Made by a program: the position numbers and the translations under genes. A stretch of DNA of 64,000 nt from Glutamicibacter ardleyensis. Lineage in GTDB: Bacteria > Actinomycetota > Actinomycetes > Actinomycetales > Micrococcaceae. The stretch is taken from NCBI RefSeq assembly GCF_014644555.1, contig NZ_BMKX01000007.1, positions 124,001 through 188,000 on the forward strand. The letters run 5' to 3'. The notes under the pieces are model-generated. The model was not told the DNA's origin. It searched no databases and worked only from the letters and a program-made list of their open reading frames with translations. This document shows, one piece after another, positions 51,966 to 60,778 of this stretch (position 1 is the stretch's first letter; each line of letters opens with the position of its first letter).

Positions 51966-52043
51966 GTTGGTTCCCCCAGGGGTTGAGCCAACTTCGCGGT
52001 CCCCAGGTTCGGCAGCCTCTTCACACCCGTGGGAGGACCAAAT

Positions 52044-53651
52044 ATGCCTTTGACTCCACCAATAAAACTACACAACCTCAGTTTCTGCTGGCCTACCGGC
52101 GAGCGTGCCGTGACCGATCTTGAAGGTGTCTTCCCATCCGGGCGCACTGGCCTGACCGGCATCAACGGCAGTGGAAAGTCGATTCTCTTGCAGCTCATTG
52201 CTGGCCGGTTGACGCCCACTGCCGGATCCGTGGAAGTCTCTAGCGATCTCGCCTATCTGCCACAAACTCTCACCCTGCACCAGGACACCACCGTGGCCGA
52301 GCTGTTAGGAATTGATAGCACTTACCGTGCCTTGAAAGCTATCGAATCCGGAAGTATAGACCCCTCGGATTTTGACGCCGTCGGCGACAATTGGGATCTC
52401 GAAGCCCGACTGGAAGCCGAACTTAGTCCACTGGGGCTGGAAACTCTAAGCCTCGAACGTCAGATCAGCACACTTTCCGGAGGGGAAGCAATGTTGCTGG
52501 CAGTAATCGGTCTGCGCCTAGCGGCCTTACCAATAACGCTGCTCGATGAGCCAACGAATAATCTCGACGCACCGACTAGAGAATTGCTCTATGGACTCGT
52601 GCGTTCATGGAAGGGAACAATAATCGTAGTCAGTCATGACATCGAGCTTCTGGAACTTATGGACCACACGGTAGAGCTGTATGCGGGAAAACTACGTCTT
52701 TTCGGAGGACCGTACAGCGTGTACCGCGAACAGCTGGCTACCGAGCAGCACGCTGCCGAACAGGCCGCTAAAACGGCGAATGCTTCGCTGAAGGTAGAAA
52801 AGCGTCAACGGGTAGAAGCCGAAACAAAACTCGCCCGCGCCAAACGCAAGGGGCGAGCTGAACAGTTAGGTGGTGGGCTGCCGAAAATCCTGGCCAATCA
52901 CCTGCGGCAAAAGTCCGAGGCGAATGCGGGAAAAATGCGTTCGAATCTGGACGGAAAGGTAGAGCAGGCGCAGAGCAAACTTGAGCAGGCTGAAATTCGT
53001 GTCAGATCGGAGGAGCACATCAATGTGGAGTTGCCAGATCCAAAACTTCCCGCCAGCAAACAAGTAGCTCAGTTTAGCTACCCTAGCGGACACCACATCA
53101 TCCAAGGTCCCGAGCGGGTGGCTCTTACTGGACCCAACGGTTCGGGTAAAACCACCTTGCTAAACCAACTACTGAGCACCGAACCGTCCGAGGCTGAACT
53201 CTCGGGCAAGCTTTTCCTCGAACGCGTTGGGTACTTGCCGCAGCGTTTAGTGGGCCTCGACGAAAGCCGCAGTGCGGTCGAGAATATTGGTCAGGTAGCG
53301 CCCTCAGCCACATCGGGGCAGATTCGAAATATGCTCGCGAGGTTGTTATTGCGTGGCACTAATGCAGACCGCCCATTATCTGCATTGTCCGGCGGAGAGC
53401 GTTTCCGCGTCTATTTAGGTTCGCTACTCTTGGCTGAGCCCACGGCTCAGTTGCTGATCCTTGATGAACCAACAAATAATTTGGATATCGATAGTGTGCG
53501 TCAACTCTGTGAGGCGTTAGGGGCCTACCGTGGCGCGTTGCTGGTAGTCAGCCACGACCAAAAGTTCTTGAACCAGCTGGGACTTGATTACTTATTGGAG
53601 CTGAGGGCAGATGGATCCTTGACGAAGTCCTACCCCACAGCGGTTTGCTAA
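52044..53651 (+). CDS. ABC-F family ATPase, probable ribosome protection (antibiotic resistance) factor
   Basis: A 535-residue protein with two ATPase domains and no membrane part. Walker A motifs are GINGSGKSILL (about 39-49) and GPNGSGKTTLL; Walker B motifs are both LDEPTNNLD; signature loops are TLSGGEAML and ALSGGERFR. The inter-domain linker (about 235-335) is highly charged and alpha-helical (KRQRVEAETKLARAKRKG), the part which reaches into the ribosome in ABC-F proteins. GGGAGGA stands six bases before the ATG. The long leader with a terminator supports drug-induced expression. Which drug class is involved is unknown. Confidence 0.87.
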   Translation: MPLTPPIKLHNLSFCWPTGERAVTDLEGVFPSGRTGLTGINGSGKSILLQLIAGRLTPTAGSVEVSSDLAYLPQTLTLHQDTTVAELLGIDSTYRALKAIESGSIDPSDFDAVGDNWDLEARLEAELSPLGLETLSLERQISTLSGGEAMLLAVIGLRLAALPITLLDEPTNNLDAPTRELLYGLVRSWKGTIIVVSHDIELLELMDHTVELYAGKLRLFGGPYSVYREQLATEQHAAEQAAKTANASLKVEKRQRVEAETKLARAKRKGRAEQLGGGLPKILANHLRQKSEANAGKMRSNLDGKVEQAQSKLEQAEIRVRSEEHINVELPDPKLPASKQVAQFSYPSGHHIIQGPERVALTGPNGSGKTTLLNQLLSTEPSEAELSGKLFLERVGYLPQRLVGLDESRSAVENIGQVAPSATSGQIRNMLARLLLRGTNADRPLSALSGGERFRVYLGSLLLAEPTAQLLILDEPTNNLDIDSVRQLCEALGAYRGALLVVSHDQKFLNQLGLDYLLELRADGSLTKSYPTAVC

Positions 53652-53723
53652 CCCGATGGCGGTGTGTTGCCGGTTTACACTAGATCAAAGCACACCGCCG
53701 AGGACCCCGAAAGCAAGTTGAAC

Positions 53724-53975
53724 ATGTCCTACCCCCAGCGCACCGTCGAAGTAGTCACTACCGGCCTGGTTATCGATCAGTCTGCAACCCTGCTCTGGAC
53801 CGACATTCGACGTGCCTTCATTTATGAAACAGGCTCCGGCCACGAAGCACTAACCTGCGCCGAGTTCATGCTCACCGAGGGCTACAGCGTAGAAATTAAT
53901 AGCCAAATGCCCGGCTGGGATCTGGCAATCGAGCACCTGCCTCAGCGCATCGAGAATCTAGTCGACGAACGCTAG
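53724..53975 (+). CDS. Hypothetical small protein
   Basis: An 83-residue protein (MSYPQRTVEVV...) without signal or membrane segment and with no recognised family. The start is not certain: the ribosome site is weak and a longer frame opens at 53664. It is followed 20 bases later by the hydrolase gene on the same strand and may form an operon with it. Codon use looks native. Confidence 0.5.
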   Translation: MSYPQRTVEVVTTGLVIDQSATLLWTDIRRAFIYETGSGHEALTCAEFMLTEGYSVEINSQMPGWDLAIEHLPQRIENLVDER

Positions 53976-53994
53976 CAACTACGAGGAGTAATCC

Positions 53995-54585
53995 ATGGCC
54001 ACGATAGTTCTTTTCCACCACGTCCAGGGGCTCACCCCCGGAGTTCAAGCTATGGCCGCCGAATTACGCGCAGCTGGCCACAGCGTACACACTTTGGACC
54101 TGTTTGCAGGAAAGCTTCCTAAAGATATCGACGCCGGAATTCGCATGGCCAACAAGCTAGGCGAAGATAAAATCCAGGAGCGCGTCGACAAGTTTTTCTC
54201 GAAGCTTCCCGAGGAATTGGTTTATATCGGCAGCTCATGGGGTGCCGCTCTGGCGCAACAGTGCGCCCAGCAACGGCCAGGGGCTCTCGCAGCGGTCCTC
54301 TTAGAATCCTTCGTGGACGTAGAAGCAGACTGGAGCTTCGGCCCATGGCCCGAAAACGTCCCGGTACAACTTCATGGCATGGATGAAGACCCATTTTTCG
54401 CCAAGGAAGGCGATTTAGAAGCTGCTCAACGCTTCGTCGAAGGCGAAGGATATGAGCTCGCACAGCTGTTTACCTATCCGGGCAACAAACACCTGTTCAC
54501 CGACTCCTCACTGCGTTCCCATGATCCTGAAGCGCGCGCTGTGGTCATGGAACGAGTGATCAAATTTTTGGAACCTTTCGCCTAA
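53995..54585 (+). CDS. Dienelactone hydrolase-like alpha/beta hydrolase
   Basis: A 196-residue hydrolase. The start IVLFHHVQGLTPGVQAMAAELRAAGH and the strand VHTLDLFAGKLP follow the dienelactone hydrolase pattern; the nucleophile elbow is GSSWGAA (Ser rather than the Cys of true dienelactone hydrolases), and the His is in GNKHLFTDSS. A good GAGGAG ribosome site is present. The Ser nucleophile makes a simple esterase or related role more likely than chlorocatechol metabolism. Confidence 0.78.
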   Translation: MATIVLFHHVQGLTPGVQAMAAELRAAGHSVHTLDLFAGKLPKDIDAGIRMANKLGEDKIQERVDKFFSKLPEELVYIGSSWGAALAQQCAQQRPGALAAVLLESFVDVEADWSFGPWPENVPVQLHGMDEDPFFAKEGDLEAAQRFVEGEGYELAQLFTYPGNKHLFTDSSLRSHDPEARAVVMERVIKFLEPFA

Positions 54586-54701
54586 AGCAGGCGCATGCCG
54601 AACTGGTTATCCACATATTTTGCTAAGTGACCCCAGATTCTTTGAGGTACTCCTAGGCTGAGCTGACTAACACCACCTCTCTCAGCTCTGAGGAGCAGAC
54701 C

Positions 54702-55196
54702 ATGTCTGTCAGTAAAAAACGACATTCGCGTAGCGCGCAGCAACGTCACCGCGAAAGAGAACGACTCGAAATAAAGGATCGAGCCACTTTTCGTCAGCAC
54801 CGGTTCAGTCAGGCCATCGATAAGCTCTGCGAAGCCGATGGGACCATAGAATTGGAAGCGGCTATACGCTGCGTGCAGAAGATTGTTCCGGACAAAACGG
54901 GACTGCTTTCGACTTTTCTCTACGCCACGCCTACAGACATTCTTGCCGATCGCCGGGGTTGGAAGTCCATCACCAATGCTTCTGACGATGACGACGCAGA
55001 ACTGTGGATCTACACTCCATCTATTCCCAAGGATTGGGATGAGCGCTCGGTCGACCAACCCACGGAGCTAGCTTGGGACGGTGACTATTACACACTAACT
55101 CCCGCGATTCGAGGCGGTACACGGTCAAGCAGAATCGTTTACTACGACAACCCGTTTCGGCTAATTCGAGAAATAAACGATATCGAAAGCTGGTGA
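54702..55196 (+). CDS. Hypothetical protein
   Basis: A 164-residue soluble protein. The N-terminus is very basic and Arg/His-rich (KKRHSRSAQQRHRERERLE), the rest is mixed with an acidic DDDDAELW patch and a tail ending in DIESW. No family is recognised. The ATG follows GAGGAGCAGACC. It stands before the tRNA-Lys gene, which lies on the other strand. Confidence 0.55.
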   Translation: MSVSKKRHSRSAQQRHRERERLEIKDRATFRQHRFSQAIDKLCEADGTIELEAAIRCVQKIVPDKTGLLSTFLYATPTDILADRRGWKSITNASDDDDAELWIYTPSIPKDWDERSVDQPTELAWDGDYYTLTPAIRGGTRSSRIVYYDNPFRLIREINDIESW

Positions 55197-55232
55197 GGAT
55201 CAATTCGCCGCAGTGCCGGGCTCAAATAAAAG

Positions 55233-55276
55233 AAGAATCCCATCACCCCTAGTCAATCAAGGGTAATGGGATTCTT
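55233..55276 (-). terminator. Terminator of the tRNA-Lys gene
   Basis: AAGAATCCCAT and ATGGGATTCTT form a perfect 11-bp base of a longer hairpin directly after the tRNA 3' end; the minus strand then runs into TTCTTTTA. Confidence 0.75.
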
Positions 55277-55279
55277 ATA

Positions 55280-55355
55280 TGGTGCGCCCTGCGGGGTTCG
55301 AACCCGCGACCAATGGATTAAAAGTCCAGTGCTCTACCAACTGAGCTAAAGGCGC
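55280..55355 (-). tRNA. tRNA-Lys (anticodon TTT)
   Basis: The minus strand reads GCGCCTTTAGCTCAGTTGG at the 5' end, with the acceptor, D-arm (TAGCTCAGTTGGTAGAGCA) and T-arm (GGTTCGAACCC) all canonical. The anticodon loop is CTTTTAA, so the anticodon is TTT. The CCA end is encoded (complement of TGG at 55280-55282). Confidence 0.95.
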
Positions 55356-55580
55356 ACGGCCTAAGCCAAAGTCCATAATACCCGAAGTATCGTTTCATGT
55401 TTAATCGAGTGAAATTTGGCAGTGTCGCGGCCACATCCAGTACCGCGTAAACGTCGAAATAATGAGTGCCTGAGCCCTGTGAAATATGAGTATTTTGCAA
55501 CGTCATCCACTTTGTTCTAGTGCCCAGATTCACTCGCCATAGTGGAGCAGAGTGAGCTAAATGCGAGTAGTCTCGAAGCC

Positions 55581-56246
55581 ATGAAAGGTGCACGCGCAGG
55601 TTCCACAGTTGGTCAGGTCTCCGGATTTCGCCATCACAAACCACGTCCATTCGCTCCGCAGGATTTTAATCCTTATGAGGGCGGCGCCGATCCTGCTCGC
55701 ATCTCTGAAGCAGCTCACCTTTCGGCTCAGGCTTTTGTGCGTAAAGGTATTGCCAACGAGGACCCTGACATTTCAAACAGATTGGTCCAGGTCGCAGAGA
55801 CCGAAGGACTAGAGGTTCTTGCAGAGCTTTGGTCCGCAGCTCCGGCACGTTCGCTTCCTGGAGCACTGTGGCGTCTTTACGCCGTACGCACGGCGACGCT
55901 TGATAACGCCGAGACCATGTCAGCACGTTTTCGTGCCGGTGCTCATCGCGCAGAAGTTGAACGTCTGGTAGCGGGCGTTGCCGAGCCGCCCACGGCCGAA
56001 GAACTTAAAAACATGGCAACTTCTATCCTCACCGGCGCCTTCGATGGCGACTTCGCCCATGCCCTGGAGCGCACGGCCGCCTACTGCAGGGTGCTAGCCC
56101 TTGGCATGACCGAGCATGCAGATGCCGCGGACTTGGCCAATGAAACTCGGGGCACAAAGCTGACCGCGCGGGCTAAGTCAATGGTGAACACCGCCGAAGA
56201 CCTCGAAGCCTGCGCAAGGTTGTGGCGCCAGGATCTATTGGACTGA
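55581..56246 (+). CDS. Conserved-looking hypothetical protein
   Basis: About 222 residues, soluble and alpha-helical. It has a basic N-terminal tail with many Gly, Arg and His residues (GFRHHKPRPFAPQDFNPYEGGAD), followed by a helical domain with LPGALWRLYAVRTATLDNAE and HRAEVERLVAGV. I recognise no family. A GTG at 55542 could add 13 residues. It precedes the glutaminase gene by about 85 bases on the same strand. Confidence 0.6.
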   Translation: MKGARAGSTVGQVSGFRHHKPRPFAPQDFNPYEGGADPARISEAAHLSAQAFVRKGIANEDPDISNRLVQVAETEGLEVLAELWSAAPARSLPGALWRLYAVRTATLDNAETMSARFRAGAHRAEVERLVAGVAEPPTAEELKNMATSILTGAFDGDFAHALERTAAYCRVLALGMTEHADAADLANETRGTKLTARAKSMVNTAEDLEACARLWRQDLLD

Positions 56247-56331
56247 TCACGACTTGCGCCACACAAGACATCTTGGGCTCCAGCGGTTAGGTTGGAAACA
56301 AACCATGTCTTAGCACTAGAGATCGGTAAGT

Positions 56332-57564
56332 ATGCAGACTCCAGTTCCCGATTACCTACATGAAGTCCTCGACACTCTGCGTGAAGATACTTCCGGCGAA
56401 ACTGCCCAGTACATTCCGGAACTGGCCAACGCTGACCCGGCGCCATTTGCGCTGTCGGTCACGACGGCTACCGGCAGCACTTACTGCGCCGGCGATACCG
56501 ATACGCCGTTTAGCATTCAGTCCATTTCCAAGCCCTTTGCGTACGCGGCAGCCATCATTGACCGCGGGCTAGACCGCGTTCTGGAATCAATCGGCGTTGA
56601 GCCTTCAGGTGAAGCATTTAACGAGCTGTCTCTGGAAGACGGCACCAACCGTCCCAAGAATCCGATGATCAATGCCGGCGCCATAGCCGCGCATTCGCTG
56701 CTTGTCGGTCAAGACGCTACGGGCGAGGCCAGGGTCCAACGTGTCCTGGACATGTTTTCTTCTCTTGCCGGGCGCGAATTACAGATTGATGAAGACGTCT
56801 ATCGTTCGGAACTGATTACGGCTGACCACAATTTCTCCATGGCGCATATGCTTCGGAATTACGGAATACTCGCCGATGACGCGCACGAAGTGGTCTCCGG
56901 CTACACCAAGCAATGCTCCATCTTGGTGACGGTCAATGACTTGTCCATGATGGCCGCCACCCTGGCCAATGGCGGAGTGCAACCGGTCACGCACGAGAAG
57001 ATTATCGATGAGAATACTGCACGTCAGGTTATGTCGGTCATGGCGGTAGCCGGCATGTACGACGGGGCAGGAGATTGGCTCACGCGGGTGGGAATTCCTG
57101 CCAAAAGCGGAGTTTCCGGCGGACTCGTTGGTGTCTTGCCTGACCAGGTGGGCATCGCGGCATTCTCACCCCGTTTAGATTCTCACGGTAATAGCCAGCG
57201 ATCACGCCGGGCCTTCGAGCGGCTCTCCACAGATATGGATATGCACCTCTTCGCACCGAGCCACGGTCGCCTTGATGTCGTTGGGGTCAATCTCGAAGGG
57301 AACCGAGAGATTTTCTACCTCCAAGGCAACGTACGATTCACCGCGGCCGCAGAATTACTGGATCTGCTCTCGGAATCAGACTTTGACGGTGCAGTTCATT
57401 TAGATATTTCTCGTGTGCATTCCTTCACCAATGTTGCCCGGCGCATGGTGCTTGAAGCCCTGCGCCGGCTGCGTAATGAAGGCCGCAGGATTTTTCTCCA
57501 TGACCCGCTTCAGTCCTTGGCCAATCCCGACTTGGGTGATGGAACCTTTCCAGAAACTCCCTAA
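56332..57564 (+). CDS. glsA: Glutaminase with a C-terminal STAS domain
   Basis: A 410-residue enzyme. Residues about 1-305 form a serine-dependent beta-lactamase-like glutaminase: SIQSISKPFAYAAAI contains the S-x-x-K catalytic pair, then NPMINAGAIAAHSLL and YTKQCSILVTVNDLSMMAATLANGG. Residues about 315-405 (GNVRFTAAAELLDLL; VHLDISRVHSFTNVARRMVLEALRRL) fit a STAS domain, as in anti-sigma antagonists and sulfate transporters. It deaminates glutamine to glutamate. STAS fusions occur in actinobacterial glutaminases, so the partner may be a nucleotide or another protein. Normal start ATG. Confidence 0.9.
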   Translation: MQTPVPDYLHEVLDTLREDTSGETAQYIPELANADPAPFALSVTTATGSTYCAGDTDTPFSIQSISKPFAYAAAIIDRGLDRVLESIGVEPSGEAFNELSLEDGTNRPKNPMINAGAIAAHSLLVGQDATGEARVQRVLDMFSSLAGRELQIDEDVYRSELITADHNFSMAHMLRNYGILADDAHEVVSGYTKQCSILVTVNDLSMMAATLANGGVQPVTHEKIIDENTARQVMSVMAVAGMYDGAGDWLTRVGIPAKSGVSGGLVGVLPDQVGIAAFSPRLDSHGNSQRSRRAFERLSTDMDMHLFAPSHGRLDVVGVNLEGNREIFYLQGNVRFTAAAELLDLLSESDFDGAVHLDISRVHSFTNVARRMVLEALRRLRNEGRRIFLHDPLQSLANPDLGDGTFPETP

Positions 57565-57683
57565 CGTGCGAGTTCGCTAATCAGTTAGTCGTACACGTGC
57601 GCCAGAGAGTGCCGGTGACATCCGCTCGCCCAAAAGCCCCTAAACTTGAGCTTGGAGAGCAGCACCAAAAGAAAGCAGGCACA

Positions 57684-58907
57684 GTGGGCGCGGAAGCAAA
57701 CAATTCGGCTTCTGGAACACTTCGGTGGTTACTTATTTTGATCGCTACCGCACTGTTGTCGCAAACCACGCTCAACTTGGTTCGACCGGTCACCACATAC
57801 AAACTGATTTCCCTAGATGCTGGCCCGGTAACCGTTGGTGTCACTACCGCTGCTTTCGCACTGTTACCGATGGTCACTGCTGTATGGCTTGGGCGCATTA
57901 GTTCACGTATTCCAAAGATTCGTTTTTTGATGCTCGCCGGAGCAGGACTCATGGGGTTAGGTTCCTTAGGTGTCGCGGCAGCCAATGGCTTTGCCATGGT
58001 TGCCATTGCCAGCGCCGTACTAGGTATGGGCCATTTACTGTTCACCATTGGTGGTCAGTCATCTATCGCACGGTATTTCCCCGATGACCAGCTCGATAGG
58101 GGTTTCGGTTGGTTCACCGCGGCGTACGCCGCGGGACAATTCCTCGGTCCGCTGATTGCCGGAGCCATCCTTGGGACCACTTCCTCTGCTGATTCTCCCG
58201 AACGTGTTGCCGACATCTCTCTTTCCTTATGGATCGGTGCCGGCTGCGCCTTGCTAGCCATCCCCTTGCTCTTGCCAAATCTTCAGCCTCGGCTGTCTAA
58301 GAGCGCAGCGGCTGCAGCGGCCCCCAAATCCGAAGCATCAATCATTTCGATCCTGCGCATCAAATCGATTCCTTCGCACATGCTCGCTTCGCTGGCATTG
58401 CTTTCAATCATCGATATTCTCACCGCTTTCTTGCCCTTGGTCGCCGAAAAACATGGCGTCGCCCCAGCCGTGGTGGGTGTTTTACTGGCCCTGCGCGGCG
58501 GCGCTTCGGTTATTTCCAGGCTCTTCCTGCCATGGATTTCGACTCACTTCTCCCGTGAGTCAATGTTGCTCACCAGCCTGTTTGCCGCCGGAATCTCCAT
58601 TGCGCTTGCCCCACTGTTCATCGACGTACTTTGGTTAGCGGCTTTAGCTCTAATCGTGGGCGGTTTCTTCCTAGGCATGGGACAACCGGTGACGATGACC
58701 ATGGTGTCCACCTCAGTGCCCGCGCAGGACCGTGGAGCGGCCTTAGCGGTCCGTTTGATGGGAAACAGACTAGGACAGGTGCTCCTGCCTATTGCGGCCA
58801 GTACGGTGGCTGTGGGCACGGGACCGGCGGGCGCCATTTGGTTCTGTTGCGGACTGTTATGTGTCAGTGGTGTCGAGAAGTCCTTGCGTAAAGAACGTGA
58901 GAATTAG
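57684..58907 (+). CDS. MFS transporter
   Basis: About 407 residues with 12 hydrophobic segments. LGRISSRIPKIRFLMLAGAG is the loop 2-3 area; FFLGMGQPVTMTMVSTSVP and GAALAVRLMGNRLGQVLLP are typical of drug/metabolite exporters. GTG 57684 (MGAEANNS) is the likeliest start since it follows AAGAAAGCAGG; the open frame begins at 57597. No regulator is beside it. The substrate is not known. Confidence 0.78.
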   Translation: MGAEANNSASGTLRWLLILIATALLSQTTLNLVRPVTTYKLISLDAGPVTVGVTTAAFALLPMVTAVWLGRISSRIPKIRFLMLAGAGLMGLGSLGVAAANGFAMVAIASAVLGMGHLLFTIGGQSSIARYFPDDQLDRGFGWFTAAYAAGQFLGPLIAGAILGTTSSADSPERVADISLSLWIGAGCALLAIPLLLPNLQPRLSKSAAAAAAPKSEASIISILRIKSIPSHMLASLALLSIIDILTAFLPLVAEKHGVAPAVVGVLLALRGGASVISRLFLPWISTHFSRESMLLTSLFAAGISIALAPLFIDVLWLAALALIVGGFFLGMGQPVTMTMVSTSVPAQDRGAALAVRLMGNRLGQVLLPIAASTVAVGTGPAGAIWFCCGLLCVSGVEKSLRKEREN

Positions 58908-59137
58908 CACCAGTCACCAGATGTGGTTGACAGCAAGCGCTTAGTACGAGAAAACTAGTAGACGGTGCCGGGCCGCTGGTAACCCCGGGCTCCAATATTC
59001 TGCCGCTTCGAGCGGCCTTCCGCCGAGAGGCGTTCCCGGTCCGGCATCACTAACGTTTCGTCGTTAACCTTCGCGACGTAAACTGTTCAGCGTCAGTACC
59101 AAAACGATGGCCTAAGACGAATGGTGCGCCGAACAAC

Positions 59138-59752
59138 GTGAAGTTCCAAATCTTTCCTTCAGCCACACGTGGCATTGAATTGCTCAGTGAGCTTGCGAGC
59201 ACAATCCGTAACTCGGTGGCAAGTGTCTCCGAGATGATCGGCAATCCGGACGGTCGGGCAGTACAGCTCAAGGAGCTTGCCAATGCGGAAGCTCAAGCCT
59301 CGGACTTGCTCCACGCCTTGCTCACGCATCTGCGCACCAGCTACATCAGCCCACTGCCGCGTGAAGATATGTACACGTTTTCCCGCCTGCTTCACGAAAC
59401 CATGGAGCACCTGCGCGGCATTGGCGAACTGATCAACACCTTAGGTTCCACTCCGCTTTCCGAGCGCGCTGCAGAGCAGCTAGAACTAATTTCACAGCTC
59501 GCCGAACTCGCCGCACACTCGGTTCGAACCTTGAACAAGCTTGATGATTTGGAAGATAATTGGCTGCAGATGATGCAGTACTCCAAACGCGCGGCCCGGA
59601 CTCACTTGGTCTGGATCGATGAGATTTCAAATTTCTCCAAGGCATCCACGATCCATAAGCATCAGCGTGTAGCGGACCATTTGCTGCTGACCGCCAATAC
59701 CCTGCGGCAGTTCTCCGACCACCTCGGCCGCGTGCTGGTCAAGGAATCCTAG
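59138..59752 (+). CDS. DUF47/PhoU-like protein linked to the phosphate transporter
   Basis: A 204-residue helical protein of the DUF47 (PhoU-related) family: FSRLLHETMEHLRGIGELI (metal-binding acidic and His residues), then LISQLAELAAHSVRTL. DUF47 genes nearly always precede a PiT transporter, and here PiT starts six bases after the stop. It probably controls the transporter's activity. GTG start; no clear ribosome site. Confidence 0.85.
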   Translation: MKFQIFPSATRGIELLSELASTIRNSVASVSEMIGNPDGRAVQLKELANAEAQASDLLHALLTHLRTSYISPLPREDMYTFSRLLHETMEHLRGIGELINTLGSTPLSERAAEQLELISQLAELAAHSVRTLNKLDDLEDNWLQMMQYSKRAARTHLVWIDEISNFSKASTIHKHQRVADHLLLTANTLRQFSDHLGRVLVKES

Positions 59753-59758
59753 AATCCG

Positions 59759-60778
59759 ATGGACTTACTGCCCTTATTCACCATCATTGCTATCGCCTTG
59801 ACCCTGGGTTACGCGGTACTCAATGGTTTCAGGGACTCTTCCACCGCGGTCGCAGCTGCCGTACGCACCAGGGCATTACGCCCAGCGGTCGCAGTGGTTG
59901 TCGCCGCATTTTTCGCTTTTGTGGGCACCATGGCAACCACCACCCTGAGTACCGTGCTGATCAGCCGACTCAACCTGCAATTGCCCGAGGGTACCGTGGG
60001 GATGAAGCTGCTCATTGCCGCGTTGTTAGCCGCCGGAGCATGGTTGATACTGTGCTGGTGGCGTGGCATCCCGGTTTCGTCCACTCATGCTTTGATGTCT
60101 GCATTAGTTGGTGCTGGGGCGGCTAACTCTTGGCTCGGCAATGATTCACTTGGCGGTGCAGTCCAGTTGTTCACTGGCTCGGTACTGCTGCCCTTGCTTA
60201 TCACTCCGCTCATCGCCTACTTCGCCTCATTTTTGCTGGTAGTTCCGGCTACCTGGTTGATGCGCCACGATACCTCAAGAGACGTAAACGCCCGTTCGCG
60301 CGCCGGACAGGCCATCGCCGCCTGTGCCGTAGCCCTGGGACTGGGTTTGCAGGACGGCCAACGCACCGGAGCAACGATCACCCTGGTGCTCATTACCGGT
60401 GGGCTGATGGATCCTGGGCCGGTAGCAGTGGCCATTCAGCTGGTGGCTGCCAGCGCGTTGTCCTTCGGTGTGCTCCTTGGCGGCTGGCGAATCACGTACA
60501 CGCTCTCGCGTCGCTTGGTGAACTTTGATCCCCTGCGCGGCATGGTCGCACAGGGGGTCGCGGCCACCATGCTTTACGTCGGGTCGCTGGTGTTGCACCT
60601 GCCGCTATCCACCACTCAGGCGGTGACCAGTTCGATTGTGGGCGCCGGCGCTAACCAGCCCTTCGAATCGGTTGTCTGGTACCGCGTAGTCAAAGTGTTT
60701 GGACATTGGCTGCTCACTCCGGTCGTTTGCATTTTGGCCGCAGCGGTCTTAGCCCTTGCCATGGACCCGGTGGGTTAA
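59759..60778 (+). CDS. Inorganic phosphate transporter, PiT family
   Basis: A 339-residue, about ten-helix symporter for phosphate with H+ or a metal ion. Family marks: LNGFRDSSTAVAAAVRTRAL near the N-terminus (variant of the G-x-N-D motif), PVSSTHALMSALVGAGAA in the middle and LPLSTTQAVTSSIVGAGA near the C-terminus, the inverted-repeat P-x-S-T-x-A motifs. AAGGA stands before the ATG. The stop overlaps the convergent molybdoenzyme gene by four bases. Confidence 0.9.
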   Translation: MDLLPLFTIIAIALTLGYAVLNGFRDSSTAVAAAVRTRALRPAVAVVVAAFFAFVGTMATTTLSTVLISRLNLQLPEGTVGMKLLIAALLAAGAWLILCWWRGIPVSSTHALMSALVGAGAANSWLGNDSLGGAVQLFTGSVLLPLLITPLIAYFASFLLVVPATWLMRHDTSRDVNARSRAGQAIAACAVALGLGLQDGQRTGATITLVLITGGLMDPGPVAVAIQLVAASALSFGVLLGGWRITYTLSRRLVNFDPLRGMVAQGVAATMLYVGSLVLHLPLSTTQAVTSSIVGAGANQPFESVVWYRVVKVFGHWLLTPVVCILAAAVLALAMDPVG

